A DNA stretch of 13,977 nucleotides from Campylobacteraceae bacterium (GCA_026995985.1 JALWNF010000151.1:1-13977), one strand, 5' to 3'. Numbered from the stretch's first letter, positions 7,256-13,977 are shown. A program made the numbers and translations. The notes: generated by a model not told the origin, from the sequence alone.

Positions 7256-8944
7256 ATGGGTCAAAATAGAAATGAACCATATGTTGTAAAAGATATTGCA
7301 GGTAAATTAGGACAAGGATTTTTAAGAAATCCTCTGACTGCTATTTTAGGGATAGTAATCTTAGCTTTAGGGTGGATTTCTCTTACTACTATGCCTAGAG
7401 AGGAGGACCCTCAAATTGCTATCTCTGGTGGTGGTGTAATTGTTGCTATGCCAGGAGCTAGTCCTTTAGAGATAGAAAATATTATCTCTAAACCACTAGA
7501 GAAGAAACTTAGAGAGGTTCAAGGGGTTGAGCATGTCTATAGTATCTCTCAAAACAATGTTGGTATTGTTAATGTTATGTACTATATTGGAGAGGACAGA
7601 GAGAAGTCTAACCTTAAACTTTACGATAAAGTAATGCAAAATATGGACGAGATGCCAAAAGGGGTTATGCAACCACTTGTTAAACCTTTTGATATAGACA
7701 TTGATGTTCCTATTCTTACATTTGCTTTTTACCAAACACCAGACTCAAAACTATCTACTGTTGAGTTCAATGAGAAACTTCGTGATTTAAGATATAAAAT
7801 TAATGGTATTCCAAATGTAGCAAAGACTACCCTCTATGGAGACCATAAAGAGCAGTATAATGTAGAAGTTGATATGGGAAAACTCTCTGCATACCACCTC
7901 TCTTTAGGGCAAATTATGCAAGCTATAAAGCAACTAGCAGTAAATGTTCCTGAGGTTAAAGGAAAAACTAAAGATAAAAAGATTGTTATGTTTGGTGTCT
8001 CTAATGCAATTACAAGTATAGAAGATATAAAAAATGTTATGGTAGCTAACTATATGGGTTCACCTATATATCTTAGAGATGTTGCAAATGTAATAGATGG
8101 AATCGACAAACAGAACTTTAAAGATGTTGATTTAATATTTAGAGCTAACAATGACAAATCTCAACCATTCTCAAAGACAATACCACAAGTAACTCTAGCT
8201 GTCTCTAAACTAGCAGGGACAAATGCTGTTTTTGTAGCACAAGATGTTCTAAAGATGGTAGAGGAGCATAAAGAGGAGTTTAAAAAACTTGGCATAGAGT
8301 ATGTAGAGACAAGAAACTATGGTGAGAGAGCAAACCATGCTGTTGATGAGTTGATGCACCACTTGATTATTACTATTCTTATTATTGCTATTATGTTAGT
8401 CTTTGCTTTAGGGTGGAGAGAGTCGCTTATTGTTACCTTTACTGTTCCTGCTATTTTATCTATAACACTATTTATTGCATTTATGACAGGGCAGACTATT
8501 AACCGAATTACCCTCTTTGCATTCTTGCTCTCATTGGGTCTATTGGTCGATGCGGCTATTATTGTTATTGAAAATATTCACCGACATCTACACACCCCAG
8601 GTGCTGAAAAGAGAGAGATGGGTGAGATTTTAGTAGAGGCTACAGATGAAGTAGGTGCACCTACAAACATTGCAACTCTTGCAATTATTTTAACTATGGT
8701 TCCTATGGCGTTTGTTGGAGGAATGATGGGAGCATTTATGAAGCCTATCCCATTAAATGTTCCTGTAGCACTCTTTGCATCTTTAGTAGTAGCTTATATC
8801 TTTACACCATACTTAAGTCTAAAACTTCTTAAAAAGCCAAAAGCTGGAGAACACCACGACATGGAAAATAACCCTTATGGTATTTGTGAACCATGTTTAA
8901 ATAGTGAAGATGAGAATGAACCGAACAAAAAGGGGGAGAAGTAG
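7256..8944 (+). CDS. RND efflux pump, N-terminal half protein
   Basis: This is the first half of an AcrB-like inner-membrane proton antiporter. Visible are TM1 (about 27-45), a large periplasmic porter loop (about 46-365, with the family's 'MPREEDPQI' and 'PGASPLEIENIISKPLE'), then TM2-TM6 (about 368-386, 391-410, 418-440, 471-488, 501-520). The TM4 motif 'GLLVDAAIIVIEN' contains the proton-relay Asp432; the second Asp found in AcrB is Ala here, as in CusA-type pumps. After TM6 comes a polar cytoplasmic tail of about 35 residues with His533-His534 and Cys544-x2-Cys547, ending in TAG. A full RND permease has about 1,040 residues, so 562 is half, and the other half is the next gene in the same reading frame. 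Substrate is unknown. A weak AAGGG precedes the start, 2 bases after the adaptor gene. Confidence 0.9.
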   Translation: MGQNRNEPYVVKDIAGKLGQGFLRNPLTAILGIVILALGWISLTTMPREEDPQIAISGGGVIVAMPGASPLEIENIISKPLEKKLREVQGVEHVYSISQNNVGIVNVMYYIGEDREKSNLKLYDKVMQNMDEMPKGVMQPLVKPFDIDIDVPILTFAFYQTPDSKLSTVEFNEKLRDLRYKINGIPNVAKTTLYGDHKEQYNVEVDMGKLSAYHLSLGQIMQAIKQLAVNVPEVKGKTKDKKIVMFGVSNAITSIEDIKNVMVANYMGSPIYLRDVANVIDGIDKQNFKDVDLIFRANNDKSQPFSKTIPQVTLAVSKLAGTNAVFVAQDVLKMVEEHKEEFKKLGIEYVETRNYGERANHAVDELMHHLIITILIIAIMLVFALGWRESLIVTFTVPAILSITLFIAFMTGQTINRITLFAFLLSLGLLVDAAIIVIENIHRHLHTPGAEKREMGEILVEATDEVGAPTNIATLAIILTMVPMAFVGGMMGAFMKPIPLNVPVALFASLVVAYIFTPYLSLKLLKKPKAGEHHDMENNPYGICEPCLNSEDENEPNKKGEK

Positions 8945-8947
8945 ATG
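8932..8947 (+). promoter_or_regulatory. Strong ribosome-binding site at RND split point
   Basis: GGGGGAG (8932-8938) lies six bases before the ATG at 8945, which directly abuts the in-frame TAG (8942-8944) of the preceding half gene. This argues that the second half is initiated separately rather than being the tail of a disrupted gene. Confidence 0.7.
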
Positions 8948-10636
8948 AAAAAACTTGAAAATTTTGTCTTTTGGATTTTACAATCTAAGTTTAGAAAAGC
9001 AATGGTAATCATACTTACTATTGTAGCTTTTTTTGCTTCTCTACTTATGTTTCCATCAAAAGCTGTACTAGCGAGAATGCTTCCTGGAAAGAGTGCAAAT
9101 ACATACTCTATATATGTAGATACTCCAACAGGTAGTTCTATTTATGAGACCAAAAAGGTAACACAATGTGTAACCAATATTTTACGAAAAGAGAAAGAGG
9201 TTCTAAATATATCTACTTTCTATGGACAAGGAATCCCTCTTGACTATGCAGGACTAGTTAAAGGCTCAGCTATGAAACGTACTGAAAATGTTGCAGAGAT
9301 ATCAGTAAACTTAACTCCTAAAGAGGAGAGAGAAGAGCCCTCTTTTCTTATGGTAAGTCGTCTTCGTCCTATTATAAAAAGTAGTTGTGAATCTGTTGTC
9401 CCTGGAACAACTATTAAGATGATAGAGCAACCAGCAGGTCCTCCTACTCTTGCTTCTATTGTAGTAGAGGTTCATGGTGATGACCTTGAACATATACGTA
9501 AACTATCTATTGAGGTAGCAAATATCTTAAAAGATACAAAAGATTTGGTAGATGTTGATGTTATGGCTGATGATATATATAAAAAATATAAACTTGTTCC
9601 AGATAGTGAGAAGATTGCTCGTTCAGGACTAGGGATTGAACAGGTTAATAAGATTTTATATCTTGCATTTGAGGGAATGGCAATTGCTACTAAAAACTCA
9701 ACTAATCGCTCTGTTCAGATTCCTATCTTTTTAGTATTAAGTGATGAGACCAAAGAGTTAAAAGATAAAAGTGCAGATGCAATTCGCTCAAAACTTGCTT
9801 CACTCAATCTTATGAACCAAAGAGGTATGATGGTTCCTCTTACAGAGGTTGTAGATGTTGTTCAAGTTGACTCAACTCCTAGTATTATGCATAAAGATTT
9901 AGATAGAGTAATTAATGTTATTGCAGAGACAGACAATGTTTCACAAGTCTATCCTCTTTTAGATGCTAGAGAGAAGATGATGAAGTATTTTGAAAAAGAG
10001 TACAAGGTAGAGACAGCTCCTATCTCAACTTATATGTTTGACCTTATCTTAACAGACAAAAAGACAGGAGAAAAGTTCTTGCTTCGTTGGGATGGTGAGA
10101 TGAAAGTTACTTTAGATACCTTTAGAGACTTAGGTGCTGCCTTTATTGCTGCATTAGTGCTTATCTTCTTCTTATTGGTTGTATACTATAAAAGCTTTGC
10201 ACTAAGTGGTATTATTTTGGGTGGTTCATTCCTCTCTCTTATTGGGGTTATTGTTGGACACTGGGTTGCTGACTTGGTAACAGCAAATACCTTCTTCCTT
10301 ACTGCAACATCACTTATTGGTTTTATTGCTCTTATGGGAATTAGTTCAAGAAACTCTCTACTACTTATTGACTTTGCAATGAGTCTAATTAGTGAAGAGG
10401 GAATGGAGAAAAAAAGAGCTATTGCACATGCAACAGCCATTAGAGCTACACCTATCTTCTTAACTGCTGTAGCTATTATCTTAGGTTCTGCTCTACTTGC
10501 AAGTGACCCTATCTTTGGTGGTCTTGGAGTTGCACTTATCTCTGGTACAGTAGCAGCTGTATTTGTCTCACTTCTATTTGTTCCTGTCTTAATGGACAAT
10601 GCTAGTGCCTTAGTGAAAGGGAAAGAGGAAAGATAG
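8945..10636 (+). CDS. RND efflux pump, C-terminal half protein
   Basis: This is the second half of the pump. A short amphipathic N-terminal segment precedes TM7 (about 19-37), a large periplasmic loop (about 40-390, with 'EQPAGPPTLASIVVEVHG'), and TM8-TM12 (about 396-414, 420-438, 453-472, 501-519, 523-547). The TM10 motif 'MGISSRNSLLLIDFA' places Arg469 where AcrB has the relay lysine; Arg occurs there in many RND pumps. 'RATPIFLTAVAIILGSALL' is the usual TM11 region. It is complete, uninterrupted and of normal half length (563 residues), with its own ribosome-binding site. Together the two halves supply all 12 expected membrane segments, so a working hetero-oligomer is likely; I infer this and it is not shown. 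Two cysteines (75, 148) lie in the periplasmic part. Confidence 0.9.
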   Translation: MKKLENFVFWILQSKFRKAMVIILTIVAFFASLLMFPSKAVLARMLPGKSANTYSIYVDTPTGSSIYETKKVTQCVTNILRKEKEVLNISTFYGQGIPLDYAGLVKGSAMKRTENVAEISVNLTPKEEREEPSFLMVSRLRPIIKSSCESVVPGTTIKMIEQPAGPPTLASIVVEVHGDDLEHIRKLSIEVANILKDTKDLVDVDVMADDIYKKYKLVPDSEKIARSGLGIEQVNKILYLAFEGMAIATKNSTNRSVQIPIFLVLSDETKELKDKSADAIRSKLASLNLMNQRGMMVPLTEVVDVVQVDSTPSIMHKDLDRVINVIAETDNVSQVYPLLDAREKMMKYFEKEYKVETAPISTYMFDLILTDKKTGEKFLLRWDGEMKVTLDTFRDLGAAFIAALVLIFFLLVVYYKSFALSGIILGGSFLSLIGVIVGHWVADLVTANTFFLTATSLIGFIALMGISSRNSLLLIDFAMSLISEEGMEKKRAIAHATAIRATPIFLTAVAIILGSALLASDPIFGGLGVALISGTVAAVFVSLLFVPVLMDNASALVKGKEER

Positions 10637-10654
10637 AGTTTAGCTTTCCTCTTT
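10622..10654 (+). terminator. Terminator of the efflux operon
   Basis: A perfect 11-base-pair stem (AAAGAGGAAAG at 10622-10632 with CTTTCCTCTTT at 10644-10654) encloses an 11-base loop containing the stop codon of the last pump gene. The distal arm ends in three Ts, but no long U-run follows, so it is a plausible though not ideal intrinsic terminator. Confidence 0.5.
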
Positions 10655-10751
10655 AGTTATAACATAAGTTCAATATTATACTATCTCTCTAATTTTATGA
10701 AACCTTTCTTATTAATATCCCTATAAAACTTTGTTTATCTATTTTTTATAT

Positions 10752-10787
10752 TATAATATAACTCTATTAGCCAAACATTAGTATAAT
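10752..10787 (+). promoter_or_regulatory. Two candidate -10 boxes before PhnA-like gene
   Basis: TATAAT occurs at 10752-10757 and at 10782-10787, both after T-rich or AT-rich DNA. The downstream box would start transcription near 10794, about 20 bases before the ATG, and is the better candidate. The 178-base gap after the efflux operon contains nothing else that I can identify. Confidence 0.4.
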
Positions 10788-10814
10788 ATGGTAAATATTT
10801 TAAAAAGGTAGAAA

Positions 10815-11330
10815 ATGAGTATAAAAGATAGATGTGACCTTTGTGGGTCAGATGCTGGACTAACAGAGTATAAAGTAGAACCAAGAGATAATACAGTAAC
10901 CCTTTGTGAGACATGTTTAGCCTCTTGTGAATCACCAACAGAAAATAAAAATCACTGGTACTGTCTAAATGAAGCAATGTGGAGTGAAAATCCTGCTGTT
11001 CAAGTTATGGCTTATAGAATCTATAGTAGATTAGGTAACCAAGACCAACTAGATATGATGTATATGGACGATGATACCAAAGCATGGGCAGAGGCAGAAT
11101 TAAAAGATGAAAATGTAGAGCCTGTTAGAGATGCTAATGGAAATATCTTAAAAGAGGGAGACTCAGTTACTATTATAAAAGATTTAGTAGTAAAAGGTGC
11201 AGGATTTACAGCAAAGCAAGGGACAACGGTTAAAAATATTAGAATGGTTCCAGGAGACCCTACTCATATTCAAGGCAAAGTTAATGGAACTACTATCTTT
11301 ATTGTTTCTGCCTTTTTGAAGAAGCTTTAA
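10815..11330 (+). CDS. PhnA/YjdM-family zinc-ribbon protein
   Basis: This is a cytoplasmic protein of the PhnA family, whose name comes from the E. coli phosphonate locus but whose cellular role is not established. An N-terminal zinc ribbon is formed by Cys7-x2-Cys10 ('CDLCG') and Cys31-x2-Cys34 ('CETC'), with further cysteines at 38 and 50. The C-terminal PhnA domain (about 104-171) has the typical 'VRDANGNILKEGDSVTIIKDLVVKG' and ends in 'FIVSAFLKK'. The middle segment (about 45-100, 'HWYCLNEAMWSENPAVQVMAYRI') is acidic and makes this the longer 171-residue form; E. coli PhnA has about 111 residues. AAGG lies six bases before the ATG. No phosphonate genes are nearby, so a phosphonate role is not supported by context. 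Confidence 0.88.
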   Translation: MSIKDRCDLCGSDAGLTEYKVEPRDNTVTLCETCLASCESPTENKNHWYCLNEAMWSENPAVQVMAYRIYSRLGNQDQLDMMYMDDDTKAWAEAELKDENVEPVRDANGNILKEGDSVTIIKDLVVKGAGFTAKQGTTVKNIRMVPGDPTHIQGKVNGTTIFIVSAFLKKL

Positions 11331-11345
11331 AATTTTTATTTGCTA

Positions 11346-11371
11346 TAGAGTATATTAAAAAATATACTCTA
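11346..11371. terminator. Bidirectional terminator, PhnA-like / Crp-family
   Basis: A perfect 11-base-pair stem (TAGAGTATATT at 11346-11356 with AATATACTCTA at 11361-11371) has an AAAA loop. It lies between convergent genes and includes the stop codon of the regulator gene on the minus strand. AT-rich flanks (AAAATTTTTATTT on the left) could serve as the tail for leftward transcripts. Confidence 0.5.
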
Positions 11372-11986
11372 CAATACCTCAATAGAACCACGATGTAAAA
11401 TAACTTTACCTCTCTTTTCTAACTCTTTTAATGTCCTGCTAATAACAACACGAGAACTACCTAATGAGTTAGCAATCTCTTCATGAGTAATCTTTAATCT
11501 CTTCTCACTACGCTTTTGTAACCACTCCAATAGACGAATATCTAATTTTTTAAACTTTATATCATTTATAAGTGTTGCTAAGTCTGCCATACGAATAGTA
11601 TATAGAGAGAAGATATAACTCTGATAGACATAGGAAAGAGTATAGAGCTTTTTTATGCTCTCTTTATTTAAAATATAGCCCTCTATATCTGTAATAGTCT
11701 CAGCAGTTGCAATAGCATTAGTATCTGAAATAGTTGATGCTATGTTTACAATACACTGCTCACCCTCTTTAAGTATATATAGTTCAATACTCTCTATACC
11801 CTTATCTTGAATATAGAGCCGTACCTCACCCTTGGTTAAAAACAGTACATCTTCACAAATATCACCTTGATAAAACAAAATATTATTTTTAGGAATTGAT
11901 ATAAATTTAGCATGTTCTTCTATAAATGTAAATGCTTCCTCTTCTAAAGAGGCTCCAAATGGGAACTGTTTTAGATTAATGGGCAT
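11369..11986 (-). CDS. Crp/Fnr-family transcriptional regulator
   Basis: This is a DNA-binding regulator with an N-terminal cyclic-nucleotide-type beta-barrel (about 20-110, 'NNILFYQGDICEDVLFLTKGEVRLYI') joined by a long dimerisation helix (about 115-145) to a C-terminal winged helix-turn-helix (about 164-205; recognition region 'LGSSRVVISRTLKELEKRG'). The FNR-type N-terminal cysteine cluster is absent; the only cysteines are Cys44 and Cys78, the latter in 'GEQCIVN'. The ligand is therefore not predictable. At 205 residues the length is typical. The predicted ATG has only a distant GGAG (15 bases upstream), and an in-frame stop lies 12 bases before it, so no upstream start is available. It is divergent from the M15 peptidase gene, about 180 bases away, which it could regulate (inference). 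Confidence 0.88.
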   Translation of the reverse strand: MPINLKQFPFGASLEEEAFTFIEEHAKFISIPKNNILFYQGDICEDVLFLTKGEVRLYIQDKGIESIELYILKEGEQCIVNIASTISDTNAIATAETITDIEGYILNKESIKKLYTLSYVYQSYIFSLYTIRMADLATLINDIKFKKLDIRLLEWLQKRSEKRLKITHEEIANSLGSSRVVISRTLKELEKRGKVILHRGSIEVL

Positions 11987-12104
11987 AGTGGTATCTAATT
12001 ACTCCATATAACTATTTATAGATATTTTAACATTAAAGTATTAAAAGTAGATATAGACAATATAATTTATTTTTTAACTAATAAATTTAATTTTAAAAAT
12101 CTTT

Positions 12105-12156
12105 CATATTTTTAGGCTTTTATAGATAGGATATTTCGTTGAACTCAGATTAAAAG
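12105..12156 (+). repeat. 52-base promoter-like repeat, copy B
   Basis: This is the ungapped match to copy A (4707-4758), 40 of 52 bases identical. Here it ends just before AAAGGAGA and the ATG of the M15 peptidase gene, which is where a promoter for that gene should be. A T-rich stretch is followed by GATAGGATATT and then CGTTGAACTCAG; transcription would start near 12138-12140, giving a leader of about 30 bases. Confidence 0.55.
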
Positions 12157-12168
12157 GAGAGTAGCATT

Positions 12169-12807
12169 ATGAATAAAATTATACTACTAATAGCCCTGCT
12201 CATAAGCAATATATCTGCACAATTCAATGCTAATATTTTACCAATAACACCACAAATTCAGAAAAGAATGATAGAAGGTAACTCATGGCGTAGCACATGT
12301 CCTGTCTCTCTTTCTGATTTACGATATATAAATGTAAATCATTGGAATTTTAATGGAGAGACTGTCTCTGGTGAGATAATTGTCCATAAAGATGTTGCTA
12401 ATGAGGTTGTTTATATCTTTGAAGAGCTATACAATCTTCACTACCCTATTCGTCAAATGAGACTAGTAAGCGACTTTAAAGCCAATGATTGGAAGTCTAT
12501 AGATGCTGATAACACCTCTGCTTTTAACTGTCGAGTAGTTACAGGAGACAAAAAGAAGTGGTCAAGACATGCTTATGGAAAAGCTATAGATATTAACCCT
12601 TTAGAGAACCCTTATATCTCAAAAACAGGTCATATATCTCATAAGGGGTCACTAAAGTACCGAAAAAGAGTTCATAGAAATAATACATATAGTGACCAAG
12701 CTGTACTTCTAAAATATGACAAAGCAACACAAGTCTTTAAAAAGTACGGTTGGAGATGGGGAGGTGATTGGAAATATACTAAGGACTATCAGCACTTTTC
12801 AAAATAG
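12169..12807 (+). CDS. Secreted M15-family peptidoglycan peptidase
   Basis: This is a probable zinc metallopeptidase (VanY/CwlK-like, Peptidase_M15_4 type) that cuts peptide bonds in the cell wall. A signal peptide is clear (MNKIILLIALLISNISA, cleavage before Gln18), so it acts in the periplasm. The zinc and catalytic signature is complete: 'SRHAYGKAIDINP' with His134 and Asp141, then 'DYQHF' with Asp206 as likely base and His209 as third ligand. 'WRWGGDW' just before is typical of the family. Cys44 and Cys121 could form a disulfide. 212 residues is a normal single-domain length. AAAGGAGA lies about eight bases before the ATG. Whether it is a D,D-carboxypeptidase or an L,D/D,D-endopeptidase cannot be decided from sequence. 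Confidence 0.88.
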   Translation: MNKIILLIALLISNISAQFNANILPITPQIQKRMIEGNSWRSTCPVSLSDLRYINVNHWNFNGETVSGEIIVHKDVANEVVYIFEELYNLHYPIRQMRLVSDFKANDWKSIDADNTSAFNCRVVTGDKKKWSRHAYGKAIDINPLENPYISKTGHISHKGSLKYRKRVHRNNTYSDQAVLLKYDKATQVFKKYGWRWGGDWKYTKDYQHFSK

Positions 12808-12820
12808 ATTTTATCTGTAA

Positions 12821-12841
12821 TCCCACTTTTATCAAGTGGGA
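12821..12841. terminator. Hairpin between M15 gene and metal-pump gene
   Basis: A perfect 8-base-pair stem (TCCCACTT at 12821-12828 with AAGTGGGA at 12834-12841) has a 5-base loop. It lies 14 bases after the M15 stop codon and 8 bases from the end of the convergent pump gene. There is no U-run on the right; leftward transcripts would meet TTACAGATAAAATC. Confidence 0.45.
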
Positions 12842-12848
12842 ACTCAAA

Positions 12849-13977
12849 CTACCTCCTATAAACCACCAAATACCCAACAGGCAAAACTAAAAGTGTCAAT
12901 AGCGTAGAGCTAATAATCCCCCCAACAATCACTACCGATAACGGATATTGAATTTCAGACCCAACACCCGTAGCATAAAGCAGAGGTAAAATCCCAAACA
13001 GCGTAGTAAATGCCGTCATTAAAACGGGGCGTAGGCGAAGAAGTGTCGCTTCTACAATCACCTCTTTTAGTGCTTTTTCAGGGTATTTTTCTCGTAACTC
13101 ATCAATAAAGCTTACTAAAACAATTCCATTAAGTATCGCAATAGCAAAGATGGCTAAAAAACCAATAATGGCTGAAACAGAGAGGTAAATCCCTGAAACA
13201 ATAAGGGCTACAATCCCACCCATTAGACCAAACGGCACATTCATAAGCACCAAAAGAGCCTTTTTCATAGAGTTAAAGGCTGTGTAGAGTAGAAGTAAAA
13301 TCAGCATAATCGTCACAGGAATAATTATCATTAGCTTCTGTGTTGCCTCTTGCATATTTTTAAAATCTCCTGCCCACTCTATGTAGTATCCTGATGGCAT
13401 TTTGACTTTTTCTTTTATGCGTTCGTTGGCTTCGGCTACAAGTGAGGCAACATCTCGCCCCTCGGTTTCAATTCCTAAAACCATGTAACGGTTAAGGTTT
13501 TGTCGTTTAATAAAAGAAGCACCTTGTCGCACTTCGATATTACAGACATCTCTAAGCCTAACTATAGAGCCTTTTTCGGTGCGTAAGTTAATGTTTTTAA
13601 GCTCTTCAATCTCTTCTCTTGCATCTTTTAGTTTTGCTACAATCCCAAACCGTTTAACCCCTTCTATCTTTTGGGTTATTGACTCCTCTCCAATCCCGTT
13701 TCTAATAAACTGCATAATCTCCGAGACCTTTACACCATACCGTGCTAAGGCTTGATAGTTTGGACGAATAATGATATTGGCTTGACCCAATTGTGGTTCT
13801 ACTTCTACCTCTTCAAGCCCCTCTAACCCCTCTAGTGCCTCTTGGATTTGTTTGGAGATTTTAGCCATAACCTTTTGCTCTTCTCCATAAATCTTAATGG
13901 CAAGTTCAGACTGAACCCCCTCTAAAAGCTCCTCTATTCTCATAGCAATGGGTTGTGTTGGTACAAAACGGACATGC
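12849..13977 (-). CDS. CzcA/CusA-family heavy-metal RND pump, C-terminal part
   Basis: This is the C-terminal third of a heavy-metal efflux RND permease, an inner-membrane proton antiporter that exports metal ions such as Co/Zn/Cd or Cu/Ag. The frame stays open to the window edge: the codons before the ATG at 13943 read HVRFVPTQPIA, continuing into 'MRIEELLEGVQSELAIKIYGE', the standard internal CzcA sequence. That ATG is therefore internal, and about two thirds of the gene lies outside the window. Visible are the end of the periplasmic porter region, 'YIEWAGDFKNMQEA', and TM8-TM12, including the family-typical 'FLAIFAIAILNGIVLVSFI' and 'TAFTTLFGILPLL'. It ends normally soon after TM12 ('LLVLPVGYLVVYRR'). 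Metal specificity is not decidable from this part. CpG and C/G runs are much commoner here than in neighbouring genes, suggesting transfer. Confidence 0.93.
   Translation of the reverse strand, partial: HVRFVPTQPIAMRIEELLEGVQSELAIKIYGEEQKVMAKISKQIQEALEGLEGLEEVEVEPQLGQANIIIRPNYQALARYGVKVSEIMQFIRNGIGEESITQKIEGVKRFGIVAKLKDAREEIEELKNINLRTEKGSIVRLRDVCNIEVRQGASFIKRQNLNRYMVLGIETEGRDVASLVAEANERIKEKVKMPSGYYIEWAGDFKNMQEATQKLMIIIPVTIMLILLLLYTAFNSMKKALLVLMNVPFGLMGGIVALIVSGIYLSVSAIIGFLAIFAIAILNGIVLVSFIDELREKYPEKALKEVIVEATLLRLRPVLMTAFTTLFGILPLLYATGVGSEIQYPLSVVIVGGIISSTLLTLLVLPVGYLVVYRR

Noticed and set aside
8942..8947. Sequencing frameshift as the cause of the split pump
   Set aside because: Both halves are in the same frame, so no insertion or deletion is involved. 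Only a substitution to TAG could explain it as error, and the ribosome-binding site makes a real split more likely.
10186..10599. Minus-strand 137-codon ORF opposite the C-half pump gene
   Set aside because: It lies entirely antisense to conserved transmembrane segments; its open frame follows from the codon use of the real gene.
10815..11330. Phosphonate catabolism role for the PhnA-like gene
   Set aside because: No phn transport or C-P lyase genes are nearby, and the family is known to be unnecessary for phosphonate breakdown; the name alone is not evidence.
1..13977. CRISPR arrays, tRNA/rRNA genes, transposases, toxin-antitoxin pairs or prophage genes
   Set aside because: I saw no regularly spaced repeats, no tRNA-like cloverleaf signatures and no matching protein motifs in any intergenic stretch.

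Overview
The window reads as chromosomal DNA of an AT-rich Campylobacterota (epsilonproteobacterium), most likely a free-living sulfur- or hydrogen-oxidising relative of Sulfurimonas or Sulfurovum. The reasons are the rpsA-serA gene order known from Campylobacter jejuni, promoters that consist of a T-rich tract plus a TATAAT -10 box without a clear -35, and the protein sequence style. Genus assignment is inference; no rRNA or other marker is present.

Layout. Positions 3-3272 (+) hold the housekeeping pair rpsA (ribosomal protein S1, six S1 repeats) and serA (first enzyme of serine synthesis). A convergent hairpin separates them from hemN (3291-4667, -), the oxygen-independent haem-synthesis enzyme. 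A 350-base AT-rich intergenic region (4668-5019) carries divergent promoter signals and one copy of a 52-base repeat. Positions 5020-10636 (+) form a tight four-gene tripartite efflux operon: a TolC-type outer-membrane channel, a short periplasmic adaptor, and an RND pump encoded as two half-proteins. These are separated by an in-frame TAG immediately followed by ATG, and the second half has its own strong Shine-Dalgarno. A hairpin overlapping the last codons closes the operon.

The right part holds single genes: a PhnA-family zinc-ribbon protein (10815-11330, +), a Crp/Fnr-family regulator (11369-11986, -), a secreted M15-type peptidoglycan peptidase (12169-12807, +) with the second copy of the 52-base repeat just upstream, and the C-terminal third of a CzcA/CusA-type heavy-metal RND pump (12849 to the right edge, -). 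That last gene has a visibly different base composition from its neighbours.

Functional links. The four efflux genes should assemble into one envelope-spanning pump whose inner-membrane part would be a hetero-oligomer of N and C halves; its substrate cannot be read from sequence. The remaining genes look independent. The most interesting items are the split RND pump with its Cys/His-bearing cytoplasmic tail, the paired 52-base promoter-like repeat (one copy leading into a ribosome-binding site but no gene), hairpins that embed stop codons, and the compositionally foreign metal-pump gene.
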